A stretch of 64,000 bases of DNA from Chlamydia sp. BM-2023 (GTDB taxonomy: Bacteria; Chlamydiota; Chlamydiia; Chlamydiales; Chlamydiaceae), in the NCBI RefSeq assembly GCF_964023145.1, contig NZ_CAXIED010000001.1:744001-808000 (forward strand), read 5' to 3'. Made by a program: the position numbers and the translations under genes. Below are positions 28,253 to 37,306 of this stretch, piece after piece. The notes beneath the pieces were generated by a model. That model saw only the letters and a list, made by a program, of their open reading frames with translations, did no database searches and was not told the origin of the DNA. Position 1 is the stretch's first letter, and each line of letters opens with the position of its first letter.

Positions 28253-28825
28253 CTAGCTGTTAGATTTTTTAGAATTTAACGTTAAGTAATAAGAAAGTAA
28301 TTGAGTGTAGCTGGGCAACCCTGGATAAAAATCTAAAGTTTTCGTTTGTGGATTTACAAATCCTGTTTGTTGTTTTTTATGGCAGACTACAGAAAGACAG
28401 GGAGCTCCAATAATGTAGTTATAGCTTAGCAGCTGGTTGATAGTTTGCTGATTGATAACGCGAGCTTTGCATTCTATTAGAAGTAGGGGCTTGGGATCGC
28501 CAAAAGTATGAGTTTCTCCTTGAGGACTTGTATACGTTATAGGAGTAACTACCAGAAGATCCGGGCGACGTCTGGGCAGGTGGATATCCTTGCGATTAAG
28601 AAGAGGAAATAAGGTTTTTAACCCTTTTTCTACGATAATAAGATTTGGGGGATAAAGTAATTCTTCGATCAGAAAGGTGATAAGCTCCTGGCGTACTTCC
28701 TCCTCGGGAGTGGAGGTGAGGGTCTTATGCCGTATCGGATCGAAGATTTTTAATGAACCTGGTATTGGAAGTGCTTCATTATAAGATGTGGAATCCTGGT
28801 GCGATAATAGGTTCGATGATGACAT
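28253..28825 (-). CDS. HsdR-N-like PD-(D/E)XK nuclease-fold protein
   Basis: 190 aa resembling the isolated N-terminal nuclease domain of type I restriction enzymes. Catalytic-type residues are visible: Asp89 in RRRPDLLVV and Glu118-x-Lys120 in LLLIECKAR, with a [13 protein letters not shown] helix following. No helicase, specificity or methylase genes are nearby, so it is not a restriction system. Similar free-standing proteins occur in many chlamydiae and Bacteroidetes with unknown role; the position next to recO suggests DNA repair (inference). It overlaps hpf by 47 nt. Confidence 0.78.
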   Translation of the reverse strand: MSSSNLLSHQDSTSYNEALPIPGSLKIFDPIRHKTLTSTPEEEVRQELITFLIEELLYPPNLIIVEKGLKTLFPLLNRKDIHLPRRRPDLLVVTPITYTSPQGETHTFGDPKPLLLIECKARVINQQTINQLLSYNYIIGAPCLSVVCHKKQQTGFVNPQTKTLDFYPGLPSYTQLLSYYLTLNSKKSNS

Positions 28826-29462
28826 AATTGTCGTCGTTTTGTTTATGGATTAGCTGAATCTTATGCTCTTTTTCATTTAGGAAAACCAGCACTTTATCTC
28901 GGGAAGATTCGAACTTTTGTACGGCTTCTTCTTCAGAGAGTACTGGGAGGGCGATTTTTTTCTTTGATAGGGTTTTTTTTGCAGAGCCGGGAATATAACC
29001 ATAGGTTTTTAAAGAGTCCCAAGCATCCATAGTTTCTATAGGTAGCATGTCATCATAAAGATGAATAGCTTCTTCAATCTCAAGAATCTGCTCTTCTTTT
29101 TTGGATAACCCTACGTCGTGCTTCTTTTTATCATGACGTATTTTTTGGTGTTTATTTGCTAAAGTGCGAATTTTTTTAAATGCGGAAATTACTGCACTGT
29201 AGGCGTTGCTATGGTGAGTTTGTACTTGGAAAGTATCTTTTCCCATGGAAATAAGAATATGCACTTCGGTCCCCTGCTTATCCTTATGAGATGTCAACAC
29301 TACATGAATGGAATCGACCGCGGGTAATTGATTGCTTTTTTCAATAATTAGATGGCGCAGTGGCTCGGAAACGTGAAAGGATTTTCCGGTGATTTCTAGA
29401 TTGGTGTCTTCATGTTTCGAAGTGCTTTTTTGTTTTGCTGATCGACGTTGGGGGTTAGGCAT
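28779..29462 (-). CDS. hpf: Long-form ribosome hibernation promoting factor
   Basis: Binds the 30S decoding channel of resting ribosomes; the long form drives 100S dimers. The N-terminal S30AE/YfiA domain (about 20-115) begins LEITGKSFHVSEPLRHLI. A linker follows, then the C-terminal dimerisation domain (about 172-222; [41 protein letters not shown]). 227 aa. It would fit the dormant elementary body stage. The charged N-terminal extension (NPQRRSAKQKSTSKHED) is unusual. It heads the hpf, nuclease-fold, recO cluster on the minus strand. Confidence 0.88.
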   Translation of the reverse strand: MPNPQRRSAKQKSTSKHEDTNLEITGKSFHVSEPLRHLIIEKSNQLPAVDSIHVVLTSHKDKQGTEVHILISMGKDTFQVQTHHSNAYSAVISAFKKIRTLANKHQKIRHDKKKHDVGLSKKEEQILEIEEAIHLYDDMLPIETMDAWDSLKTYGYIPGSAKKTLSKKKIALPVLSEEEAVQKFESSRDKVLVFLNEKEHKIQLIHKQNDDNYVIIEPIIAPGFHIL

Positions 29463-29581
29463 GCCTTCTCCTTATGGTAAAAGATTTATACAACACATGG
29501 AGATGGAAAAATCGAGAAAAGAAAAAGAGATTCTCCTAATTAATATTATAGAAAGAAGCTCTTTATTCTAAAAAGTTTTAA

Positions 29582-29655
29582 CGCACCGAAGAGGGCTCGA
29601 ACCTCCAACCACCTGGTCCGAAGCCAGGTACTCTATCCAATTGAGCTATCGGTGC
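29582..29655 (-). tRNA. tRNA-Arg (anticodon UCG)
   Basis: Reading the minus strand, GCACCGA pairs with TCGGTGC, with discriminator G at 29582. Anticodon stem CCTGG/CCAGG encloses CTTCGGA, giving TCG. T arm GAGGTTCGAGCCCTC region present (one G-T pair). CCA not encoded. Confidence 0.97.
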
Positions 29656-29761
29656 TTAAGCGTCCCTTTCTTGGGGAATCGGAAACTGTTGAGAACAGAG
29701 AGCTTATCAGAAGTTTTTCTGAAACTCAAGAAAAACTCCTAATTCTCTGGCCTAGGAGTTT

Positions 29762-30922
29762 TTAGCAGAGAGCTAGCATAGTATCGGTGAGGAGGGAGGG
29801 GTTTTCCAGGATAACTACGCGTTCTATTACATTAGAAAGCTCTCGGATATTCCCGGGCCAAGTATAGTCAAGAAGAGCCTGCTCAGCATTTTCTGACAAT
29901 GTTTTTAGGGGTTTATTATTCAACCGGCAAAACTTTTCTAAGAAGTATTGTGCTAGTGGGAGAATATCCTCTTTTCTCTCTCTTAGAGGTGGAACATATA
30001 GAGGAATAACATTAAGACGATAATAGAGATCTTTTCGAAATACCTTCTCTTCAACGGCTTCCATAAGGTTTCTGTTTGATGTTGCGAGAATCCTTACGTC
30101 TACGGAGAGGGTTTTTGTCCCCCCAAGATGTTCAAATTCTTTTTCTTGAATTGCTCTTAGCAGCTTAGCTTGTAGGTTTATAGGAACTTCTGTGATTTCA
30201 TCAAGAAGGAGAGTCCCTGTATGGGCAAGCTCAAAACGCCCTGCTTTTTTTGCTGTTGCCCCTGTAAAAGCCCCCTTTTCATGTCCGAAAAACTCTGATT
30301 CTAAGAGAGTTTCAGGAATGGCGGCACAGTTCACTTTTATGTAGGGCTGAGAGGACCTCGAAGAATTATTATGAATAAAGAACGAAAGGAGTTCTTTCCC
30401 ACATCCCGATTCCCCATGAATAAAGATGTTTGCGGAGCTGTCAGCAGCTTTTCTTGCTTTAGACAACAAATTCCTCATTGAAGGACTTTCGGCGATCAGA
30501 GGGTGGGATTCCGAGGGAATTTGTGATTTTAGGAGAAGGTTCTCATTTACAAGATTTTGAAGCTCCTCGGCTTTAGCTATGAATGCAAATAGAGCCTCCG
30601 AGGAGAAGGGCTTGGTAAGGTAATTGAAAGCACCTTGGTGCATAGCCTGAACGGCATTTTCTATAGTGCCGTAGGCTGTGATTACAAGAACAGGAGTAAG
30701 CGGAGTATGTTCTTTTGCGGCTTTAATAATATCGATTCCCGTGCCATCGGGCATATTCATGTCAGAGATGATTAGGTCGAATTTCTCAGTTTTAATCTTA
30801 TGGCGGCCCTGTTTGACATTATCGGCGCTACAAGGAGAGAATCCTCGAGATAGGAGGAGATCTGAGAGGAAGTCCCTCAGTAAGGGTTCGTCATCTACTA
30901 TGAGTACTCTCTCTATGGTCAT
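29762..30922 (-). CDS. ctcC: NtrC-family response regulator without DNA-binding domain
   Basis: 386 aa. The receiver domain (about 4-115) has the phospho-acceptor Asp54 in IISDMNMPDG and a DD pair at 10-11. The AAA+ sigma-54 activation domain has Walker A GESGCGKE (170-177), the sigma-54 contact loop GAFTGA (217-222), Walker B TLLLDE and LRERKEDI. The protein stops after NVIERVVILENPSLLTDT and lacks the Fis-type helix-turn-helix. This matches what is reported for chlamydial CtcC, thought to activate sigma-54 without a DNA anchor. The partner kinase ctcB lies 3.2 kb upstream on the same strand, split off by an Inc-like gene. Confidence 0.93.
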   Translation of the reverse strand: MTIERVLIVDDEPLLRDFLSDLLLSRGFSPCSADNVKQGRHKIKTEKFDLIISDMNMPDGTGIDIIKAAKEHTPLTPVLVITAYGTIENAVQAMHQGAFNYLTKPFSSEALFAFIAKAEELQNLVNENLLLKSQIPSESHPLIAESPSMRNLLSKARKAADSSANIFIHGESGCGKELLSFFIHNNSSRSSQPYIKVNCAAIPETLLESEFFGHEKGAFTGATAKKAGRFELAHTGTLLLDEITEVPINLQAKLLRAIQEKEFEHLGGTKTLSVDVRILATSNRNLMEAVEEKVFRKDLYYRLNVIPLYVPPLRERKEDILPLAQYFLEKFCRLNNKPLKTLSENAEQALLDYTWPGNIRELSNVIERVVILENPSLLTDTMLALC

Positions 30923-31042
30923 CGGATATAAGCTTCATTTTAGGTGTTAAGGTTTCTTATTACTAAACGCAATTAATCTATGTAAAGAGAGAATTTATAA
31001 TTTAGATATTTGTTTTTTTTCTTAGTAAAAGGTCTTTTTTGT

Positions 31043-31070
31043 TTGATTTATAGTTATTTATAGTTATAAA
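31043..31070 (+). promoter_or_regulatory. Putative promoter of the Inc-like gene
   Basis: TTGATT (31043-31048), 16-nt spacer and TATAAA (31065-31070) make a plausible major-sigma promoter. The spacer repeats TATAGTTATT-type units. The start codon is 37 nt further. Confidence 0.5.
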
Positions 31071-31106
31071 ATTCTTCGAATTCTTTTTTTCGCAGGTTAT
31101 GCGGCT

Positions 31107-34100
31107 ATGGCAACGCAGTCATCACAAGTTTCTCAGGTTGCAGAGTTAAATTCAGCACCTGTTCCCGTAAATACGCGGCTGGCTTTATTCTCAGAGCTGG
31201 GTATTCCTGACCAGGGGAGTACCGTTTCCTCATGGAAAACCCGTTGTCAGCTTGCGTCTTGCATAGGGTTATTCTGTTTAGGGGTTCTCGCTATTTTAGC
31301 GGGTAGCTTAATTCTTTCGTTTCTTTCCGTTACCTTGTGGGTAGGGGTAGCGTTTATCGCTTTAGGAAGTCTCCTCATCATGACAAGTGTGTTGTTGTAT
31401 CTATCTACCCGCCCCGATCGCGTGGAGAGTAAGGAAAAACAACCTCCTGTAAGGGTAGATGTTAGGGATTTGCAGGAGCAGCTGCGGAGCTTATTGATGT
31501 CTACGGATGCTTATAATTTTGCTTCCCGGGACTGTCGTACTTTAGAAAATCCGCGAGAAACTCTTGAAGCTCGCGAAGCTTTATTAGCGAAATTCGATAG
31601 AGACTTACGAATTAAGGAAGGCGGATTGTATCGCCTACTATCCCAGGAGGGAGAAAATAGACATGCTTTGGTCCGCGATTTATCAGAATTTCGTGAAATG
31701 CAGAGCCGTTTAAGCGATGAGCTAGAGTTATTATATCGTAGCTATGAATTGTTTGCTGGTAGGGGAGAAACAGAGGGGCATAACGGACGTTTAGTTCGTC
31801 TTCAAGAGTCTAGAGATCTTATCGTCCAGGAGATTCTTGATATACGCACGCAAAGAGCGCATATCGAGGAGAATCTCCTGTCTTTAAATGAAGCGGCAAC
31901 AGCACTTACAGAAAAAATTACACCGTTAGAACAAAAAATAGCTGAAGAAAATAGCGCAGGTCAACCCAAGGAAGGTTTGGAGAGGGCTCGTCTGGTTTTA
32001 TTAGAGGAGCGCAATACTCTATTTTCTAGAATATCAGTGACTTTAGACTCTTTACATGAGCTTGCTCAGCGTGAAAATGCTGCTATGCAACAGCGCTCGG
32101 CTGCGGATTATGAGGTTTACAGTCTACTGGATTTGGAAGAGGTAAACGTAACTTATAATTACGAGTATCGAAAAAAATATCTGCGTTTAGCAGGGGCCGT
32201 TAGTGAATTAAGAACTGGTTTAATTGCTAAGGAAGCTTCGCTGTTGGCTTATGCTCAGGAAATCGAGAATTTAAACGAGACAATAGAGAGTTTACACGCA
32301 CGAACGGGTTCTTTAGCAGCGAGTTCTGAAGAGGCTGAAAGATATCAACACATTATTCGTGAGTGTGAAACCCATATCCAAGATCTGACAACCAAGATGA
32401 ATGGGTATAGAGGGCTTCTTAGAGAAGCTGAGGAGTGCAAACAACGTCTACTAGAACAGTTGCGCAATCTCGGTCAAGACAATTTACAAAGAGAAGCTTT
32501 AGAGAATAAGACGGCGTTGTTAGAAGTTAAGATAGCAAATCTTGAGGAAGATATTCAAAGGCGTATCAATGAAGAAAGGCGCTTAAAGGCTGAGATCGCG
32601 TCATTACAGGCAGTGATATTATCAAGTGAGAGTGCCGAGGACAATACAGAACAGTTAGATGCTCTTCGCAACCGAATTCGCGACCTAACTATAAGTCTTG
32701 AAGATATTACAAGAGAGAGAACTGAGCTTGCAGATACGATAGCTGCTAAGAATATACAACTACACGAGGCTCAGGAAAAAAATGCTAGTCTTACAAGAAT
32801 CTTGTTAGATCGGGATGAAAAATTGGCAGCGAGTGAAAAGGAAATAGCTAGATTAAACTCTGTACTTACGGTTTCCGAGGAAAATGTCTCAAGTTTAAGT
32901 GGCGTTGTATATGAACGACGGGAATTTGAAGAGTTAAGGCAGCAACTACTTCGTAGTATTCAAATCCTAGAGCAAGACAAAGTAAACCTGAATTTCCGTA
33001 TGATAGCAGCTGTAGAAGAAAGCCGCGCTGCTGTAGCTCAGTTACAACAGGTTGAGGAAGAGAAAGCCCAACTCACTATTGAGATTCAAAACCTGAAAAA
33101 AAGATACCAAGAAGAAAAGACGAGATTAGAAGCTGAGAGAATAAGGCTTGAGGGTGTTTTAGAAGCCAGGCATTTAGAGCATACGGAAGAGACAGCACGA
33201 TTAAGAACCCTTCAGGAACAATTGAGAGCACAACTTGGAGATTCCTATAGGCTTGCTGAGAGCAGTCAGGAAGGCGCTATTGATATGCTTGCCTCAAATT
33301 TAATCATGCTATCCCCTCACGTTAAAGAGACAAAGAAACCAGAAGTTCGAGGTATGGAATTTGAGGAGATGTTAGCTTTTACAGCTCCAAGGTTCTTTGG
33401 GTTTCTAGGCTCAGGAATATCTTGTAGGTATTTACGCCCAGGTGTGTATTTAGAAGAGGACGTTGCTCCTGATGCCAGTGATGAGGAAAAACGCAGGGTT
33501 ATCAAGGAGCGTTGCCTTCGCGAATGGTTACATGCTCTATTAGGTTGTTTTACTCTGGATCAGATAAAGGAGATCTTTACACAAACTAGAACAATAGGGC
33601 TCGGTTATCCTGATGAAAGATCCGACCAACTTTTTGAAAGACTAGGAGAGCTGCACCCCGGTTTATTAGAAGCTCGTGAGCTCTTAAATGATTGGCTTAG
33701 GAATTCCTACCCTTATATTACCCAGCTTCAGGTGTTCACGACTCCAGGTAGTTGGAACTCCTTCTTGTTCAAATTATTGCAAAGTATGCACGAAAAATCA
33801 GGAGGGGCTTTCGAGAACTTCCAAGATGAAGAGTGGAATTATCTCGAAATTCTGTCTACTTTCTCAGGTCAGCTGCCTTTGGTTTTAGGAAGTATTGGAA
33901 GAAGCGAAGGGACAACTCCAGGATCTGGAAACCCCTTAGGGGATTTCAACTATGATAAGTTAGGAAATCTTAGCTGGCAGAGATTAATACAAGTGGTTAG
34001 GGAAATCATGCGTGTAAGAGCAGGGTTAAATGGACCGCTTGTATTAGGGGTAAATGATATTGCAGAATGTGCTTTAAGAACGACAACGATAGAGGCCTAT

Positions 34101-34160
34101 GCGGCATCTATGGCGAGTCGCCACAGAAGAGCAACTTGGAAATCTCCTGATAATGTCTAG
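31107..34160 (+). CDS. Large Inc-like coiled-coil membrane protein
   Basis: 1017 aa. Residues 1-47 are polar. Residues about 50-100 form a bilobed hydrophobic domain (GLFCLGVLAILAGSLILSFL, short turn, then a second helix), the hallmark of chlamydial inclusion membrane proteins. Residues about 115-730 are long charged heptad-rich coiled coil (for example LDALRNRIRDLTISLEDI). The last 270 residues (from about 745, RGMEFEEMLAFTAPRFFGF) are a distinct globular domain, unrecognised. An IncA-family label is likely, but sequence similarity to IncA cannot be tested here. Inserted on the plus strand between ctcC and ctcB. Confidence 0.8.
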   Translation: MATQSSQVSQVAELNSAPVPVNTRLALFSELGIPDQGSTVSSWKTRCQLASCIGLFCLGVLAILAGSLILSFLSVTLWVGVAFIALGSLLIMTSVLLYLSTRPDRVESKEKQPPVRVDVRDLQEQLRSLLMSTDAYNFASRDCRTLENPRETLEAREALLAKFDRDLRIKEGGLYRLLSQEGENRHALVRDLSEFREMQSRLSDELELLYRSYELFAGRGETEGHNGRLVRLQESRDLIVQEILDIRTQRAHIEENLLSLNEAATALTEKITPLEQKIAEENSAGQPKEGLERARLVLLEERNTLFSRISVTLDSLHELAQRENAAMQQRSAADYEVYSLLDLEEVNVTYNYEYRKKYLRLAGAVSELRTGLIAKEASLLAYAQEIENLNETIESLHARTGSLAASSEEAERYQHIIRECETHIQDLTTKMNGYRGLLREAEECKQRLLEQLRNLGQDNLQREALENKTALLEVKIANLEEDIQRRINEERRLKAEIASLQAVILSSESAEDNTEQLDALRNRIRDLTISLEDITRERTELADTIAAKNIQLHEAQEKNASLTRILLDRDEKLAASEKEIARLNSVLTVSEENVSSLSGVVYERREFEELRQQLLRSIQILEQDKVNLNFRMIAAVEESRAAVAQLQQVEEEKAQLTIEIQNLKKRYQEEKTRLEAERIRLEGVLEARHLEHTEETARLRTLQEQLRAQLGDSYRLAESSQEGAIDMLASNLIMLSPHVKETKKPEVRGMEFEEMLAFTAPRFFGFLGSGISCRYLRPGVYLEEDVAPDASDEEKRRVIKERCLREWLHALLGCFTLDQIKEIFTQTRTIGLGYPDERSDQLFERLGELHPGLLEARELLNDWLRNSYPYITQLQVFTTPGSWNSFLFKLLQSMHEKSGGAFENFQDEEWNYLEILSTFSGQLPLVLGSIGRSEGTTPGSGNPLGDFNYDKLGNLSWQRLIQVVREIMRVRAGLNGPLVLGVNDIAECALRTTTIEAYAASMASRHRRATWKSPDNV

Positions 34161-34168
34161 ATCTTTTA

Positions 34169-35230
34169 TTAAAGATTAGGGATTTTCAAAGTAAAGGTGA
34201 CAATCTCGTCGGTATTTTCTACGTGAATGTCACCGCCATGTAAGCGCATGATTTTTAAAGCTTCCGCGAGCCCTAAGCCATTTCCCAGAGCTTTTGTTGT
34301 AAAAAAGGGAGTAAAAAGCTTCTCTAAAACCTCCTGAGATAATTTCCCGGGATTTTTTACAGAGATATCCCCCGATGCATGTAATGTTAATGTCATTGGG
34401 GATTCTGTTGCTTCTGCAGCATTTTTTACCAAGTTCCATATCACACTATTTATTCTATCGGGGTCTATAGAGCGTACTATAGAAGCTTCAACCTCCCTGT
34501 CAAATTTGCAGCAGGGAAATGTAATGGACAGTAGTGGAATTAACGATGAGAAGAACCCTTGAAGGTCGATAATTTTCAGGTTCAGTGGTTGTGTTTTTGT
34601 ATATTCTAGCATTGATGAAACTAAAGTATTGAGCGAACGAGTTCCATCAATGATAGATGAGAGCATACGTTGATGACGAGGAGAAGAGAGTTCTTCTTTT
34701 AGCAGGGAGGCAAATCCTGCAATCCCACTAAGGGGATTGCGGATTTCATGAGCTAGGGTAGCTGTCATTTTCCCTAGCTCAGCGATATTTTTATATCTTT
34801 CAATAGCGTTTTCTAGCTGCTTGTATTCCGAGCGATCTCTAATGAGAATGAATAAATACCCATTCGAAGAGTTTCTCCTTATGAAGATTTCCGTTTCGCA
34901 ATCTTGGTCATTTTTCGATAGGGTTACACGCAATGTTTTTGGTAGAGGCAGGGAGCGTAAAGCTTCACTTATCGAAAATCCGAAAAAGGTTTCAGGAAAA
35001 AAATCTGTAAAAGGTTTGCGAAGCATTTCTAATTCTTCGGGAATACCGAGGATTTCCCGAGCTTGCGAATTACAAATGAGGATATCCCCCTCTTCGGAAA
35101 GTAAGATAATGCCATCAGGAATAGAAGTAAGAATAGCATCAGCCTCTTTGTAAGATTGGGTGATGCGGTTTTTGATTTCTATCAGCTCATGAGTTGAAGA
35201 ACATGAATTACACATATCGCTGTTGTTCAT
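34169..35230 (-). CDS. ctcB: Sensor histidine kinase
   Basis: 353 aa, no membrane helices, so a cytosolic sensor. A PAS domain (about 28-140; SIPDGIILLSEEGDILICN) is followed by the HisKA domain with phospho-accepting His161 in TATLAHEIRNPLSG and an HATPase domain with NAAEAT (N box) and GNGLGLAEALKIM (G2). It matches chlamydial CtcB, which phosphorylates CtcC (established for C. trachomatis). It ends 9 nt from the Inc-like stop on the other strand. Its start overlaps the small gene upstream by 23 nt. Confidence 0.93.
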   Translation of the reverse strand: MNNSDMCNSCSSTHELIEIKNRITQSYKEADAILTSIPDGIILLSEEGDILICNSQAREILGIPEELEMLRKPFTDFFPETFFGFSISEALRSLPLPKTLRVTLSKNDQDCETEIFIRRNSSNGYLFILIRDRSEYKQLENAIERYKNIAELGKMTATLAHEIRNPLSGIAGFASLLKEELSSPRHQRMLSSIIDGTRSLNTLVSSMLEYTKTQPLNLKIIDLQGFFSSLIPLLSITFPCCKFDREVEASIVRSIDPDRINSVIWNLVKNAAEATESPMTLTLHASGDISVKNPGKLSQEVLEKLFTPFFTTKALGNGLGLAEALKIMRLHGGDIHVENTDEIVTFTLKIPNL

Positions 35231-35537
35231 AAATCCCTAACTCTTTTTTTCTCTGTAGATAATTGAGCTTGTCGGTATCAAGAATTTGCGTGATGATTTC
35301 CCGAATATCTGTAAGCTCCTCTTGAATATCCTGAGGTAGTACCGAAGTAAAACAATATCGAAATTCTTTAATCTGGTTATCGACCTTCTCTATACAAGAT
35401 AAAAGTATTTTTTTCTGCTGTAATACTTTTTCCAATTCTACGGTAGTTAGGGACGGCTCTGTTTCAGTAAGATCAAGAATGGCTAAGAAAAAGCCTTTCT
35501 TTTTTTTAAGGAGAAGTAAAAGAGCGTGTTCTTTCAT
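35208..35537 (-). CDS. Small helical protein coupled to ctcB
   Basis: 109 aa from the ATG at 35537 (a non-ATG extension to 35600 is possible). Mostly alpha-helical and Leu/Lys/Glu-rich (LEKVLQQKKILLSCIEKVDN), ending YLQRKKELGIYEQQ. It overlaps ctcB by 23 nt, so it is almost certainly co-translated with the kinase; positional counterpart of CT466. The coiled-coil, FlgN-like build suggests an adaptor or chaperone, but no family is certain. Confidence 0.65.
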   Translation of the reverse strand: MKEHALLLLLKKKKGFFLAILDLTETEPSLTTVELEKVLQQKKILLSCIEKVDNQIKEFRYCFTSVLPQDIQEELTDIREIITQILDTDKLNYLQRKKELGIYEQQRYV

Positions 35538-35627
35538 TGGGAGCAACGGGTTCGGCGTGTAGCTTTTCTTAAAAAAAACCACAAACGAATTTATTAGCAA
35601 CCTGAAAAAACTTAGAAAGAAAACTTA

Positions 35628-35710
35628 TGCCGGCGATTGGACTCGAACCAACACCTTATTGCTAAGAGTAGATTTTGAGTCTACCGCGTCTACCATTCCG
35701 CCACGCCGGC
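35628..35710 (-). tRNA. tRNA-Leu (anticodon CAA)
   Basis: On the minus strand GCCGGCG pairs with CGCCGGC, discriminator A at 35628. Anticodon stem GTAGA/TCTAC encloses CTCAAAA, giving CAA. Class II variable arm and T arm TTGGTTCGAGTCCAA present. Confidence 0.97.
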
Positions 35711-35766
35711 ATAAAGTGCACATACCAATGTACGCCTTCTTTTCTAATAATCGCAAGGGAAATCTC

Positions 35767-36501
35767 TTAAGGTAGGGGAGATGAAGGCTCGTTTATAGGT
35801 TGGGATGTCTCTAAATCATAAAGCATCTCTATGGATAGCAAGGTGTTTCCTTCTTCTTTTGTTGCTGTAATAAGAAATTCCCCATTACTCACTGTTGTCT
35901 CTGTAAATAAAAATTCTTTAGGGAAAGGATAGGTCTGTTTTTTCTTATATAGCGACTGCAACAAAGAAGACAAAATTTCCATAGAGAGATTTTGCGAAGT
36001 AGATAAAAGAACAGCAGATCCTATAAGATGCTTCGGGGAAATAGATTTTCCCCCAGCTTTTAAGAAACGAAAATGCTTATAACAGCAAAAACCTTCAAGA
36101 ATCTCAACAGTATATTGCTTATGTAACACACGGGTAATATCAATAATTCTTGGGTGAACAGAAAAGTTTTTAAATAAGCTATGGTTAAAACCATCGCAAT
36201 CATAAATGGTATCTTCTTCTGTATTAAGAAGAGATGTAGTTCCTCGACAGTGGAAAGAATAGGAAGTAATTACAGATTGCTTAGGGGTAAGCCAGTGATA
36301 TTCCGGAGGAGAACATGGCTGATCTTGAGGATAAAGGATAACGGAACATCCCTGTTGTGATGTGACTCTTCCTGCATGGATAGCTCTACGTTTCTGTGGA
36401 GTTGTTGAGCAGCCACAGAGAATAAAAAGAAGAATTAGTCGAAAACTTATATTGATAAGTATCATAACATAACAGGAGAAAGCACGAAAGCGCTTACGCA
36501 T
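35767..36501 (-). CDS. Putative lipoprotein
   Basis: 244 aa. The hydrophobic N-terminal segment (LINISFRLILLFILCGCS) ends in a lipobox-like ILCGC, so lipid attachment at about Cys31 is likely. The mature part has several Cys (for example YDCDGF, GFCCYKHF), unusual in a reducing context and consistent with disulphides in the periplasm or outer surface. No domain recognised. Positional counterpart of CT465. It begins about 100 nt from the divergent HAD phosphatase gene. Confidence 0.7.
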   Translation of the reverse strand: MRKRFRAFSCYVMILINISFRLILLFILCGCSTTPQKRRAIHAGRVTSQQGCSVILYPQDQPCSPPEYHWLTPKQSVITSYSFHCRGTTSLLNTEEDTIYDCDGFNHSLFKNFSVHPRIIDITRVLHKQYTVEILEGFCCYKHFRFLKAGGKSISPKHLIGSAVLLSTSQNLSMEILSSLLQSLYKKKQTYPFPKEFLFTETTVSNGEFLITATKEEGNTLLSIEMLYDLETSQPINEPSSPLP

Positions 36502-36604
36502 CCTTAATTAAACTAATGTAGCATAGCTTAGTAAATTAAGGTTAGATTATTTATTTAGGATTCTGTTTTACTTTGTAAATAAAACACTAAAGGTATTTTT
36601 TTAT

Positions 36605-37306
36605 ATGACTATGAACCTCAATGACTATCAGGTGTTCTTTTTTGATCTTGATGGTTTGATTTTAGATACAGAGCCTGTGTATTACCGTGCTTTCTTGCAA
36701 GCATGTCGAGAACACTCTTACGATAATGTCGATCTTGATTTTGATACCTATTATTACTTGGCAATGTTGGGAAGAGATGCATTTAAAGAAAAAATCATCG
36801 AGCTTTTCCCAAATACGGAGCCATTTTTCCCAGAGTGTTACTATGAAAGAGAAAGAATATACCAAGAATTAATGCGCACCGAGGTTCCTGCTTTACTCCC
36901 CGGAGTTGAAGACTTTATCAAATTTGTAGCTGCTGAAAATAAAGTTATGGGAGTGGTAACCAACTCAGCAAGGGTCGTTACCGACCGTTATTGCAGAATT
37001 ATTCCTGTTCTAGGGTTAATGCAGTTTTGGGTAACTCGTGAAGATTATGATCTTCCAAAGCCAGCTCCTGATAGCTATCGATGTGCTTATGAGAAATTTG
37101 CTCGTAATGGAGAAAAAGTCGTCGGGTTTGAAGATAGCGTGAAAGGCTTGAGAGCCCTCGCAGAAATTCCCTCAACCCTAGTTGTGGTAAACTCCTTGTT
37201 AACAATATCTCAAGAAGATCATGAATCCTTTGCGGGTAAAGAGTTTCATTACTTTTCTTCTTTTAACGAATTGATGGCGCATTCTGGAGTGCAAAACCAG
37301 TTATAA
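36605..37306 (+). CDS. HAD-superfamily phosphatase (phosphoglycolate phosphatase-like)
   Basis: 233 aa hydrolase. Motif [14 protein letters not shown] (nucleophile Asp in DxD), motif [11 protein letters not shown], motif III lysine in [10 protein letters not shown] and motif [12 protein letters not shown] are all intact. The helical cap lies after motif I (about 20-85), as in beta-phosphoglucomutase/Gph-type members. Labelled phosphoglycolate phosphatase in other chlamydiae, but the substrate is not settled by sequence. The 3' end overlaps truA on the other strand by 58 nt. Confidence 0.88.
   Translation: MTMNLNDYQVFFFDLDGLILDTEPVYYRAFLQACREHSYDNVDLDFDTYYYLAMLGRDAFKEKIIELFPNTEPFFPECYYERERIYQELMRTEVPALLPGVEDFIKFVAAENKVMGVVTNSARVVTDRYCRIIPVLGLMQFWVTREDYDLPKPAPDSYRCAYEKFARNGEKVVGFEDSVKGLRALAEIPSTLVVVNSLLTISQEDHESFAGKEFHYFSSFNELMAHSGVQNQL

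Noticed and set aside
28253..28825. Possible type I restriction system
   Set aside because: Only an HsdR-N-like domain is present; helicase, specificity and methylase subunits are absent in the neighbourhood.
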